64,000 nucleotides of DNA, from assembly GCF_004328075.1 (NCBI RefSeq), contig NZ_SJFN01000012.1:37884-101883 (forward strand), given 5' to 3'. Shown here piece after piece: positions 53,017-61,957 of the stretch. This DNA is from Siculibacillus lacustris. GTDB taxonomy: Bacteria > Pseudomonadota > Alphaproteobacteria > Rhizobiales > Ancalomicrobiaceae. The notes below the pieces were generated by a model. It worked only from the letters and a program-made list of their open reading frames with translations, had not been told where the DNA came from and ran no database searches. Position numbers and translations under genes: made by a program. Position 1 is the first letter of the stretch, and every line of letters starts with the position of its first letter.

Positions 53017-55365
53017 ATGCACGCACCGCTCGCCACCTGCTCGGACGGCCGCAGTCTCGGCGCCGTCCGACCGCATCTCGAGATCCGCAACGCGGTCCGC
53101 CGCTTCGGCGCCACGACCGCCGTCGACGACGTGTCGCTGGAACTGGCGCGCGGCGAATTCGTCACGCTGCTCGGCGATTCCGGCTGCGGCAAGATCACGC
53201 TGCTGCGCATCGTCGCCGGCTTCACCGCACCGGACGCCGGCACGGTGGTCTGCGCCGGCACCGACGTCACGCGGCTGGCCCCGGCCGAGCGGCGGATGGG
53301 TTTCGTGTTCCAGTCCCATGCGCTGTTTCCGACCAAGACGGTCGCCCAGAACAGCGGCTTCTCGCCGACCATCGCCCGGCGGCCGCGACGCGAGATCGAA
53401 GACCGGGTGCGGGCGCCGGCGGCGCTGGTCGAGATCGAGCCGCTGCTCGGCCGTTTCCCCCACGAACTCTCCGGCGGTCAGCAACAGCGGGTGGCGCTCG
53501 CCCGCGCGCTCGCCGGCAATCCGGAAGTTCTGCTGCTCGACGAGCCGATGTCGGCGCTCGACGCGCGGATCCGGGCGCGGCTGCGCCAGGAGATCCGGGC
53601 TCTGGTCGGTCGTCTCGGGCTGACCACGCTCTACGTCACCCACGACCAGGAGGAGGCGCTGGCGTTGTCCTACCGGGTGGCGGTGATGCGGGCGGGGCGG
53701 ATCGAACAGATCGGCACGCCGCGGCAGATCTATCATCACCCGGCCTCGCGCTTCGTCGCCGAATTCGTCGGCACCGCCAACCTGACGCTCGCCGCCCTGT
53801 CGGTGGTCTTCACCGTCGCCGCGGCGCTCGGCCTCGCCTATGCCGTCGACTGCGGCGGCGTCCGGCGTCCGGCGCTGGTGCGCTCGGTGGTCCTGATGCC
53901 CCTGGTGGCGCCGCCGGTGCTGATCGCCGCCGCCACGGTGATGCTGTTCGGCCGGCGCGGTCTCGTGACTCACGGGTTGCTCGACCACGGCCTCGGCCTG
54001 ATCGACGCCGACGAGACCAACATCTACGGCCTGTTCGGGGTGGTCTTCGCCCAGGTCCTGTCCTTCCTGCCGGCGGCCTTCATCGTCCTCGACAACGTGT
54101 TGCGGCGCCAGAACGGCCGTGTCGACGAGGCCGCCGCCGGCCTCGGCGCCGATCGACGGCAGATCGTCGGGGGCGTGACGCTGCCGCTCGCCTGGCCGGG
54201 GATCCAGCGGGCGATCGTGCTGGTGTTCATCATGAGCCTCACCGACTTCGGCAATCCGTTGATCCTCGGCCGCGACACGCCGGTCCTCGCCGGGGTGGTC
54301 TATGACGAGATCACCGCCTTCCAGAACGTGCCGCTGGCCGCGGCGCTGTGCGTCTGGTTGATCGTGCCGGCGCTGGGGTCGCACCTCCTGCTCGAGCGGA
54401 TCGGCGGCCGGCGCCGCTATGCCAGCCTCGAGGCGGCGGGCGCTTCCGAACTGGCCCTGCCGAGATCCTGGCGGATCGGCCTCGGCGCGCTCGCCGGCGT
54501 CGTCGCGGCGCTGGTGCTGACCATCTACGGCACCATGGTGCTCGGCGCCTTCGTCCGGGTGTGGGGGGTCGACTGGAGCCCGACGCTCGGCCATTTCGGG
54601 GGAAGCGGGGTCGACGTCGGCCTGCCCGGGACCGGTTACGGCAGTTCCGACCGCGGTCTCGCCACGGTCTGGGACAGCGTGGTGGTCGCCGGCATCGCCG
54701 GGCCGATCGGCGGGCTCCTCGGCGTGGTCGTCGCCCATGTGGTCGAACGCATCCGGCCGCCGGGCGGCGAACTGATCGCCTTCCTGGCGCTGGTCCCGGC
54801 GATCCTGCCCGGCATCGTCTTCGGCGTCGGCTACATCATCGCCTTCGAGCATTTCGGCGTGGTGCCGGACGCGGTGGTGCTCGGCAAGGCGCTGGGCGGC
54901 GGATTGTTGCCGATCGCCGCGGTGATCGCCGATCGGCGGATGGACGTCGCGCCGGATCTGAACCTCGGCCACTACACCCACGAGAAGAACCCGCTGACCA
55001 CCCGCGTCGCGCTGGAGACGCTGCGGGTGATCGCGCGCGACGGTCTGGTCGAGCGTGCCGCCCGGCGCGGTCGACGGGCGCGCGCGCTGATCGACGCGCG
55101 CGCCGGGGCGGGCGGGCCGATCCGCGGGGTCCGCGGGCTCGGCCTCTTGTTGGCGGTGGAGCTCGATGAGGCGGCGTTTCCGGCGGATCGGCGATCACCG
55201 GCGCAGCGCGTGGTCGAGGCCTGTTTTCGGCACGGTCTGTCGACGACCACCAAGGGCGCGACGGCGATCGGCTTCTCGCCGCCGCTGATCATCGGCGAAG
55301 ACGAAATCGCCGATGCGGTGGCGCGTCTGTTCGCCGCCGCCGTCGGGGCGAGCCGGGGGGTGTGA
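53017..55365 (+). pseudogene. Chimeric ORF: AEP-type ATPase + permease fragment + class-III aminotransferase fragment
   Basis: One open frame of 782 codons joins three unrelated proteins. Residues 1-254 are a PhnT/PotA-type ATPase (signature LSGGQQQR, Walker B LLLDEPMSALD), but Walker A reads GDSGCGKIT: Ile60 sits where Ser/Thr is required. It breaks off at FVGTANL. Residues about 255-607 are the middle of a large AEP/Fbp-type permease, without its N- and C-terminal ends. Residues about 608-782 are the C-terminal part of a class-III PLP aminotransferase (FGVVPDAVVLGKALGGGLLP with the PLP Lys, GHYTHEKNPLTTRVALETL), resembling the PbfA group that acts on hydroxylated AEP. Junctions lie near 53783 and 54845. 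A working fusion is very unlikely. Confidence 0.8.
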
Positions 55366-55453
55366 GGCGCCCTGCCGCGAGGGCGGGCGGGTCACTGCGG
55401 CGTCGCGAACCGAGGCGCCGGCGATCGAGCACGGATCTCGGAGGGTGACGTCG

Positions 55454-56272
55454 TCACTGCGATCTCTCTTTCCTCGTGATGCGGGCGAACAGCTCCTCCA
55501 TCGAGGACGGCGGCTGCACGTCGAACACCGCTTCCAGCACCTCGCCCAACGCCGCGGGCGTCGACAGATCGCGTTCGGCGATGATTTCGCCATCGCGCGC
55601 CTCGACGACATATCGATTGTTGATCAGCTTGTGCCGTTGTTCCGCGCCGAGCCGCTCCATGATCAGCACATGTAGGAAAGGCGCCTTGGGGCTGGTCGAG
55701 GTGTACCAGTTTCCGAGTTCGTAATCCGACGGCAGCTGGGGTTCGAGATCGAAGACATACATCGTGCGCCATCCGCCCGGTCGGCGCGCCGCGAGTGTGT
55801 AGAGCCCTTCGGTTTGCGTCAGCAGAAACGTACCCATCCGCGTCCGTTGCTCGACGCCCGTCGTCAAGCGGAGAGGCGCGTCCATCAGGCAGGCGCCGAA
55901 GCCGACATCGGCGAGATAGGTCCCTTCGGGGACATCGATCTTCAGCAGCATATGGTCGCGCGGCCCGAGCGGACTGTCGGGCGGTGACAGCCAGCGGACG
56001 CGCGCGCCGAGGCCGGTCACCGCGAAGCCGATCCGTTCGAGGACGGCCTTGAACAAGGCGTTCTGCTCGAAGCAATAGCCGCCGCGCCGGCTCTGGACGA
56101 GCTTGGCCTCCAGCGACGGCAGATCGAGCAGGACGGGACGGCCCAGCAACGGGTCCACCCCTTCGAAGGGAATTGCGTCGACATGAGCGCCGTGAAGCGC
56201 CGTCAGTGTCGTGAGGTCGCTGTTCGACGATCCCTTGAAGCCGATCCGATCGAAATCTCGGCCGATGTCCAT
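55454..56272 (-). CDS. nat: Arylamine N-acetyltransferase
   Basis: A 272-residue cytoplasmic enzyme that moves acetyl from acetyl-CoA to arylamines or hydrazines. The catalytic triad is complete: Cys67 (RRGGYCFEQN), His107 (PRDHMLL) and Asp122 (LADVGFG). The ATG at 56272 follows GGAGG at good spacing; an upstream in-frame TTG/ATG would add 14 residues and overlap the cytochrome gene. Usual length. Confidence 0.95.
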   Translation of the reverse strand: MDIGRDFDRIGFKGSSNSDLTTLTALHGAHVDAIPFEGVDPLLGRPVLLDLPSLEAKLVQSRRGGYCFEQNALFKAVLERIGFAVTGLGARVRWLSPPDSPLGPRDHMLLKIDVPEGTYLADVGFGACLMDAPLRLTTGVEQRTRMGTFLLTQTEGLYTLAARRPGGWRTMYVFDLEPQLPSDYELGNWYTSTSPKAPFLHVLIMERLGAEQRHKLINNRYVVEARDGEIIAERDLSTPAALGEVLEAVFDVQPPSSMEELFARITRKERSQ

Positions 56273-56300
56273 ATGCGCCTCCACGTTCTCTGGTCGCCGA

Positions 56301-56759
56301 TCATCTTCCATCAACGGTGATGCGATAGGTTTGGTGACAGGCGATACAGTTGTGCATCGTCTCGGCGAGCGCCTTGTTGATCTGCATGGCCGGCGCGCGT
56401 GCGGTCGCCTCGTCGGCGATCTGATCGAATCCGGTCCGCATGGATGCGATCATCGCTTTCCAGGCGTCGCTTTCCTTGGCGGCCAAGGTCGGCGGTCGGA
56501 CGAGCGTGGTCGTCGCCTTGCGGCCGCGTGCCGCCGCCACACGCGCGACCTGATCCAGATCGCCCGAGCCGAGCCCCTCTTCGATCTCCGCCACGGCGGT
56601 CAAGAAGGATCGCATCTGAGTGAGGACGAAGATTCTCTCCGTTTCCGTCCGTTCGGTCGGCGCGCGGGTATCCGGCGAGTCGTCGGCACGGCTCGGACAT
56701 GAAAGTCCACCGAGCAGGAGAAATTGGGCGATCACGATCGATGCGAGGTGATGGCGCAT
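56301..56759 (-). CDS. Small exported c-type cytochrome (class II-like)
   Basis: A 152-residue periplasmic protein with a signal peptide (MRHHLASIVIAQFLLLGGLS, cleavage near residue 25), a helical body and one heme site C138-I-A-C141-H142 near the C-terminus, the position found in cytochrome c'/class II proteins. Could shuttle electrons or bind a gaseous ligand. Followed after 28 bases by nat. Confidence 0.82.
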   Translation of the reverse strand: MRHHLASIVIAQFLLLGGLSCPSRADDSPDTRAPTERTETERIFVLTQMRSFLTAVAEIEEGLGSGDLDQVARVAAARGRKATTTLVRPPTLAAKESDAWKAMIASMRTGFDQIADEATARAPAMQINKALAETMHNCIACHQTYRITVDGR

Positions 56760-56812
56760 GGGGAAACTCTCCGGTTTTCGGCGCGCGGGCCGTTCTCGTA
56801 GGGATGGAAAGT

Positions 56813-58132
56813 TCAGGCGCCGAGGGCTCGCCGATCGGCAACCTGATCGGATCGATCGGCGTCGGCGCTCGTCGCCAGGGCTTCGAGGTCGGCAATCAGC
56901 GAACTCGCGCGCGCCTCCGCGGCGACGGCATCGCCCAGCGTTCCGGCGGCCCTGCGGAATTCCGGCTCGGTGAGGAGACGGGCGAGCGCGGCGCGGATCT
57001 CTTCGGTGGGGGCCGTCCGCGCGACCGCCAGGCCTGCGCCGCGCTCCACGATCCGCGCGGCGTTGTCGGCCTGATCGCGGCCATGGGGGATGACGAGCAT
57101 CGGCAGCCGATGGACGAGCGTGGCCATGACCGTCCCGTGGCCGCCGTGGGTCACGACGAGCGCGGCATCCTTCAGAACCTGCAGATGCGGAGCGCTGCGA
57201 ACCACGGCCGTGTTCTCGGCGGGCACCAATGCATCGGGTTCGATCGGACCACCCAGCGTCACGAGAAGGCGGACCGGCAGCGACGACGCGGCGTCGATCA
57301 CCCGTTGCAGGACGCCGGCATGGTTCTGAAAGCTAGTGGAGAAGCCGACGACCACGAGCGGACGCGCGTCGTCTTTCTCCCAAGGCGAATGCCAGGTCTC
57401 GGCCCAGAGGGGATCGCCGAGGAGCGGGCCGGCGTAGCGCATGTTCGGCCGCAGCACCGCCTCCGCGAAATCGAAGGCCTCGGCGGTGCCGAGCCAGTGA
57501 ACCGCGGCGGCATTCCATTGATCCGCCAAATGGTCGAGCGGCGCCAGACCGAACGATGCGCGTGCCGCGTTCAACGCCGGCAGAGCCGAATCGAAAACCG
57601 CATCGGTCTCCGCTCGCAAGGTCTCATGGACCGTCCGCTCCTCTTCGGTGCGCGCCGTGCCGAGGCCGGAGCCGAAGGGCGGGATCCCAGGCAGCGGAAA
57701 GAAGCTGATCATCGTACCGAGAAGCGCAAGTCTCTGGCCGATGGCTTCCGCGCCGAGTATCGGGCCGAGCAGCATGTCGAACGCGACGAGGAGATCGGCC
57801 GGTTCGCGCCGCAATTCGTCGATCGTATCCTCGGCATAAGCCTGCGCCGTGCCGGCCAGGAAACCGGCCACCATGCCGATGCCTTGCCTGTCGCTCACGC
57901 TCCAGTCGGGCGGATCGCCCTGCGGTGCGCGGTCGGTGCGGTTGGGCGCGCGACGCCAGGGCACGAACCGTGCGCCGACGGCTTCGGCATCGGGGCGGTT
58001 CACGCCGTCGCTCATGACGCGCACCGCGTGTCCCGCCGCGACGAGCCGACGGACGACCGGCATGACCGGCGAAACATTGCCGCCGAGGTGGGCCGTCGCG
58101 AACAGGAAATTCAATGGCTCTGGCTCGGTCAT
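56813..58132 (-). CDS. GT1-family glycosyltransferase (UGT/MGT type)
   Basis: A 439-residue GT-B glycosyltransferase. N-terminal FLFATAHLGGNVSPVMPVVRRL is the acceptor side; the C-terminal donor site reads VTHGGHGTVMATLVHRLPML then PHGRDQADNAARI, the HGGxGT…D-Q motif of nucleotide-sugar transferases acting on small molecules (macrolides, flavonoids, lipids). The start overlaps a TetR-like relic by ATGA. Confidence 0.85.
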   Translation of the reverse strand: MTEPEPLNFLFATAHLGGNVSPVMPVVRRLVAAGHAVRVMSDGVNRPDAEAVGARFVPWRRAPNRTDRAPQGDPPDWSVSDRQGIGMVAGFLAGTAQAYAEDTIDELRREPADLLVAFDMLLGPILGAEAIGQRLALLGTMISFFPLPGIPPFGSGLGTARTEEERTVHETLRAETDAVFDSALPALNAARASFGLAPLDHLADQWNAAAVHWLGTAEAFDFAEAVLRPNMRYAGPLLGDPLWAETWHSPWEKDDARPLVVVGFSTSFQNHAGVLQRVIDAASSLPVRLLVTLGGPIEPDALVPAENTAVVRSAPHLQVLKDAALVVTHGGHGTVMATLVHRLPMLVIPHGRDQADNAARIVERGAGLAVARTAPTEEIRAALARLLTEPEFRRAAGTLGDAVAAEARASSLIADLEALATSADADRSDQVADRRALGA

Positions 58133-58392
58133 GGCGAAGTGCCCCCATTGGACGAGATCAGCGAGGCTTGGGCGAGAACCGCGTCGACGAGCATCTGGAC
58201 GATCCGTGCCGCTTCGGCGCGCGATCGCTGCAGGTCCTGCCGCGCGAGCTTCCAGACATGGACGTCGGTTGCCGCGACGAGCGCGTCGAGCGTTCGCACG
58301 CGGTCCGAGGTCGATCGTCGTCCTGCCTGGAGCCTGTTCCGATCAGGCCGAAACAGCCCGATCGACGAGACTTCGTTCCGACGGAAACCGCT
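58129..58392 (-). pseudogene. TetR-like C-terminal relic
   Basis: Between the stop of the next gene (58393) and the glycosyltransferase start, the minus strand has an 87-codon open frame ending DALVAATDVHVWKLARQDLQ-RSRAEAARIVQMLVDAVLAQA in outline. The VAATDVxVWKLxRxD pattern is that of the C-terminus of many TetR regulators. The DNA-binding part is missing. Its TGA overlaps the glycosyltransferase ATG (ATGA), the usual coupling of a regulator with its target. A GTG at 58299 could allow a 56-residue product. Family call is tentative. Confidence 0.4.
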
Positions 58393-58683
58393 CTAGAGCC
58401 CGGTTGCCTCGAAGCCGGCCCGCAGATCCTCCGCTGTCATGCAGGGCGACAGCGTGACCTTGCAGCCCAGATCGAAAAACGGCTCTGCAATCACCACGCT
58501 CAGGCTCGGTTCCTTCATGTCGAAGACATAGAGGCCCGACCGCAGGCCGTTGTCGGTCGTGTAGTAGGCCGCCTCCGGCTTGAATTTCTCGATGAACGCG
58601 CCGATCGCCTTTTGCAGGGCGCCGGACTTGATCGCTTCGCTTCCGTCGTGCGCATCCAGATGAGTTCGCAGCATCATTCGCAT
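58393..58683 (-). CDS. Small DUF3303-like protein
   Basis: A 96-residue protein: MRMMLRTHLDAHDGSEAIKS, then IGAFIEKFKPEAAYYTTDNG, YVFDMKEPSLSVVIAEPFF and MTAEDLRAGF. The layout (ferredoxin-like alpha/beta) matches short proteins found in actinobacteria and Rhizobiales, often left as hypothetical. AGGAGG lies 9 bases before the ATG. Role unknown. Confidence 0.65.
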   Translation of the reverse strand: MRMMLRTHLDAHDGSEAIKSGALQKAIGAFIEKFKPEAAYYTTDNGLRSGLYVFDMKEPSLSVVIAEPFFDLGCKVTLSPCMTAEDLRAGFEATGL

Positions 58684-58847
58684 TGTCCTGCCCTCCTGGG
58701 TCATGACTCGGAAAAGAGAAGTTCGGCCATGAGCCGGTGCGGAAGCCTGCGCCGATCCGCTTCGCAGCGTCGCGTGTGCTGTCGCGTGCCAAGTCGCGAG
58801 CGCGCCCGACCCGATGAGCACGAACCCGTCGGCGCGACGGAGTCGCG

Positions 58848-59321
58848 TCAGAGCGGCTTCGCGGTGTGCGACACCACGAGCCAACGACCGTCCTGTTTCC
58901 GAAGCACGTCGGTCTCGACGAAATCGGCCTCTCGCGCCTCCTGCGACTTGAAGCGCAGGCCGACGTGAACGATCCCGACCGCGTGGGCGATGGTGTCCGT
59001 CACGGTAATGTAGGGACCATCGGTCTGCTTGATGTCCACCCCGCTCAGGATCGTGAACACGGCCTCCCAGCGGCCTCTGACGGCGTCCCAGCCGACCGCA
59101 ACCGTCTTGTCGCCGGGATTGACCAGCGTGACATCGGCTCCGTGCGACCAGACCTTTGCAATGGCGCCGACGTCGCGCGCGTGGATGGCCGCCTGACTCG
59201 CGTCGATGGCGGCCTTCACGTCCGCTTCCTGGGCCCCGACGTCGGACGGCCACGCGAGCGAGAGCAGGGCTGCGACAGACAAAGTGGCAGCAGCAACACG
59301 GTTGCGACCGGTCGTCTTCAT
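58848..59321 (-). CDS. Exported SnoaL/NTF2-like protein
   Basis: A 157-residue protein with a signal peptide (to about residue 30, VGA-Q) and one NTF2-like domain (DVKAAIDASQAAIHARDVGA, then KVWSHGADVTLVNPGD, WEAVFTILSG and DGRWLVVSHTA). Such domains bind small hydrophobic molecules or act as isomerases; no catalytic residues can be fixed. GGAGGA precedes the ATG. Divergent from the winged-helix gene. Confidence 0.75.
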   Translation of the reverse strand: MKTTGRNRVAAATLSVAALLSLAWPSDVGAQEADVKAAIDASQAAIHARDVGAIAKVWSHGADVTLVNPGDKTVAVGWDAVRGRWEAVFTILSGVDIKQTDGPYITVTDTIAHAVGIVHVGLRFKSQEAREADFVETDVLRKQDGRWLVVSHTAKPL

Positions 59322-59458
59322 GGGGTCCTCCTCCCAAATCCCGAATAGTCTCGATCGGGAAATAACAGGTCACCAGGAGGGGCGGTCGAAAAACATTGCG
59401 CCTATCGATCGTCCTCCGTAAAATCCCTCAAACGGGCGTATATCGGGGGGGGACGACG

Positions 59459-60379
59459 TTGGAACAAGCGGAGATCGAACGTCTCGTCGGCGGGCCACCG
59501 CGTCTTTCCTTGGCGGAGATCGGCGATCATCCGCGCATTTCCGAGGCACGTGAGGTCTTTCTCGACCGGTTACTAGGTCTATATAGCGGAGATCCTCATA
59601 CGGTCAGGCTTCTGATCGAATCCGGGCGGTTTCTCGTCTATCACATAGCCGGCGTCCTCGATGCGGGCGTCGACCCGGCCCGTCGCGAGACCTGGCTCAC
59701 GATCACGCGGCTCAAACAGGAAATGAGCCGCTTCGGCCTGGCGAGCGACCGCCACATCGACGGTCTGATCGCACGGCTGTGCTCGACCGGCTTCCTGGAT
59801 CTGAAGCCCGCCGAACAGGACCGCCGCGTGCGCATCCTGAAGCCGACGGAAAAGCTGAAGGCGCACGACCGCGATTGGCTCGCCGCCCATGTTGCGCCGC
59901 TCGCCGTGCTCTATCCTGAGCACGACTATCGATCCGTCATGGATCGGGATCCGCAGTTTCACAGCCTCTATCGTCGGATCAGCATCGGCGTTCTGCCGCT
60001 CGCGGCTTCGCTGTTGCTGTCGCTCCCCGATACCATGCTGTTCTTCAATCACGCCGCCGGCGCCGTGGTACAGGCGGAACTGCTGCGGGCCGCCATGAGG
60101 GCACCGGACCATCCCGCCGCTGCCGTGCCTTACGCCGATGTGGGCAAGCGATTCGGCGTCTCCCTCACGCACGTCCGCCAATTGCTGATCGCGGCCGAGG
60201 CGGCGAGCCTCGTCCGGCTTCACGCCCGCGGTGGCCGCCGTGTCGAGATCCTGCCCCGGCAATGGGCGAGCTACGATCGCGGCATGGCGGTCGGCATGTA
60301 TCTGCACGACCTGGTGTATGTCGCGACCGAGCGGGCGTCACGTGGCGCCGGTGCGGGGCAGCCGACGGTCGTGCGATAG
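59459..60379 (+). CDS. Winged-helix regulator-like protein
   Basis: A 306-residue protein. It has two possible DNA-binding winged helices: one at about 92-130 (RLKQEMSRFGLASDRHIDGLIARLCSTGFL, cited in outline, followed by RRVRILKPTEKL as wing) and one at about 230-270 (VGKRFGVSLTHVRQLLIAAEAASL, then HARGGRRVEILP). No ATG is available; TTG at 59459 follows GGGGGGGA at 7-8 bases and is taken as start. Divergent from the SnoaL-like gene, which it may control. Confidence 0.65.
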   Translation: MEQAEIERLVGGPPRLSLAEIGDHPRISEAREVFLDRLLGLYSGDPHTVRLLIESGRFLVYHIAGVLDAGVDPARRETWLTITRLKQEMSRFGLASDRHIDGLIARLCSTGFLDLKPAEQDRRVRILKPTEKLKAHDRDWLAAHVAPLAVLYPEHDYRSVMDRDPQFHSLYRRISIGVLPLAASLLLSLPDTMLFFNHAAGAVVQAELLRAAMRAPDHPAAAVPYADVGKRFGVSLTHVRQLLIAAEAASLVRLHARGGRRVEILPRQWASYDRGMAVGMYLHDLVYVATERASRGAGAGQPTVVR

Positions 60380-60510
60380 TCCCGATCGAAGACATCGTTC
60401 CGATATGGTCGCGGGTTTGTCTGCGCATCGTGGAAGATCGGCGCGCCATCCGACGCGAAGTCCGCCCGGCGGGCCGCGTGTCGATGTGACCCGTGCCGCC
60501 GCCGAGACGA

Positions 60511-61053
60511 TCAGGGCGCGGTCAGGAAGGGCAGGGCGCGATCGCGGTCGGACAGGGCTGCGACGGGCCGCGGCCAGGCGATGGCGAGGCGCGGGTCGAG
60601 CGGATTGACCCCGGTTTCGGCCGCCGGCGTGTGGGGCTGGTCGTGCAGATAGACGAGGCCGCAGTCGTCGGTGAGGGTCTGGAAGCCGTGGGCGCAGCCC
60701 TGGGGTATCAGCAGCGAGCGATCGCCGTCCTCGGCGAGCTCGACGCCGACCCATTGGAACCGGGTCGGCGAGTCGGGCCTCAGGTCCACCGCGACGTCGA
60801 AGATCTCACCGCGCAGGCAGGAGACCAGCTTGGTCTCGCTCCACGGTGCGCGTTGCAGGTGCATGCCGCGCACCGTGCCGGCGGCGCGGGTGACGGAATG
60901 ATTGATCTGGCTGAGGACCGTCGGCCCGCCGAAGGCGGCGAATTCGTCGCGGCAGAACAGGCGAGCGAACGACCCGCGGGCATCGGCGAGGCGCAGGCGC
61001 TCGACGATCCGCACCCCGGCGATGCGGGTCTCGACGATGGTGAAGCGGGTCAT
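60511..61053 (-). CDS. dTDP-4-dehydrorhamnose 3,5-epimerase family protein (RfbC-like)
   Basis: A 180-residue cupin-fold sugar epimerase. Catalytic-type residues: His in GTVRGMHLQ, Tyr in GLVYLHD, substrate-binding QINHSVT and the IPQGCAHGFQTL turn. It epimerises a 4-keto-6-deoxy sugar nucleotide at C3/C5. With the upstream CDP-glucose 4,6-dehydratase, its substrate here is likely a CDP- rather than dTDP-sugar. Last gene of the cluster, 34 bases after the GT2 gene. Confidence 0.9.
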   Translation of the reverse strand: MTRFTIVETRIAGVRIVERLRLADARGSFARLFCRDEFAAFGGPTVLSQINHSVTRAAGTVRGMHLQRAPWSETKLVSCLRGEIFDVAVDLRPDSPTRFQWVGVELAEDGDRSLLIPQGCAHGFQTLTDDCGLVYLHDQPHTPAAETGVNPLDPRLAIAWPRPVAALSDRDRALPFLTAP

Positions 61054-61087
61054 GATCTCCTCCCTGTCGCCGCCGCGGGGCGGGGCC

Positions 61088-61957
61088 TCACGTCCGGCGT
61101 CGCCGCTTCAGCCGCCGCGTCCAGGCGAAGCGCAGCGCGGTGATCGGCCAGGCGAGGCGGAAGGCGAGGCGCTCGAGCCGGCTGCCGGCGCCCGCGAACT
61201 GCTCGTACATCGTCGCCTCGGCCAAGGTGGTGCGCACCGGCGGCGTGGCGCTGCGGGGGACGGGCGGGCGGTCGCGCTTGTAGAGGCGGCTCGGGCCGGC
61301 GCAGTCGATCGCACGGGTGGCGAGGCATTCGTGCAGCATCATCACGTCGCCGGGGGCGCCGAAGGTCATGAAGGCGTGCAGGGCTTCGGCGCGCAGCGCC
61401 TCGCGCGGGAACAGGCCGTAGATCGGATTGGCCTTGCCGAGGTAGCCCGGCTCGGTGGCGTAGACGAAGCGCCGCCACCACACCGGCCCGGTGAAGCGGA
61501 TCGGATGGCCGTTGGCGTGATGTTTCATCGGCGCGCCGTCCCAGGTGACCATCTGCAGATGGCCGAAGGCGATCGCCCCGGTCCGCCGCACGTGGCGGAC
61601 CATCGTCCCGAGCCAGTCCGCGTCGAGCCAGTCGTCGTGCGCCGCCCAGCGGAACAGCGGCGCCCGGGCCTTCTCCCATACGAACAGGAAGTTCGGGAGC
61701 GCGCCGATGTTGGCGTCCTGGCGGAAATAGCGGATCCGCGGGTCGGCGGCGGCGAAGGCCCGGCACAGCGCTTCGGTGCCGTCGGTCGAGGCATTGTCCG
61801 AGACGATCAGCTCGAAGTCGGGAAAATCCTGGGCGAGGATCGATCGCAGCGCCTGCTCGAGATGCGGCCCGCCGTTGTAGACCGGCATGCCGATGCTGAC
61901 CGCCGGGGCGGCGGGCGGTTCGGAGGTGGCGGCGTCGGGTCGTGTCGCCTCGGTCAT
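61088..61957 (-). CDS. Family 2 glycosyltransferase
   Basis: A 289-residue GT-A glycosyltransferase: VSIGMPVYNGGPHLEQALRS, DNASTDGTEA, and the metal/nucleotide motif in FRWAAHDDWLDADWL (DDD-like). It adds a sugar to a growing polysaccharide, likely the sugar made by the neighbouring genes. The start overlaps the methyltransferase stop by 4 bases (ATGA). Confidence 0.9.
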   Translation of the reverse strand: MTEATRPDAATSEPPAAPAVSIGMPVYNGGPHLEQALRSILAQDFPDFELIVSDNASTDGTEALCRAFAAADPRIRYFRQDANIGALPNFLFVWEKARAPLFRWAAHDDWLDADWLGTMVRHVRRTGAIAFGHLQMVTWDGAPMKHHANGHPIRFTGPVWWRRFVYATEPGYLGKANPIYGLFPREALRAEALHAFMTFGAPGDVMMLHECLATRAIDCAGPSRLYKRDRPPVPRSATPPVRTTLAEATMYEQFAGAGSRLERLAFRLAWPITALRFAWTRRLKRRRRT

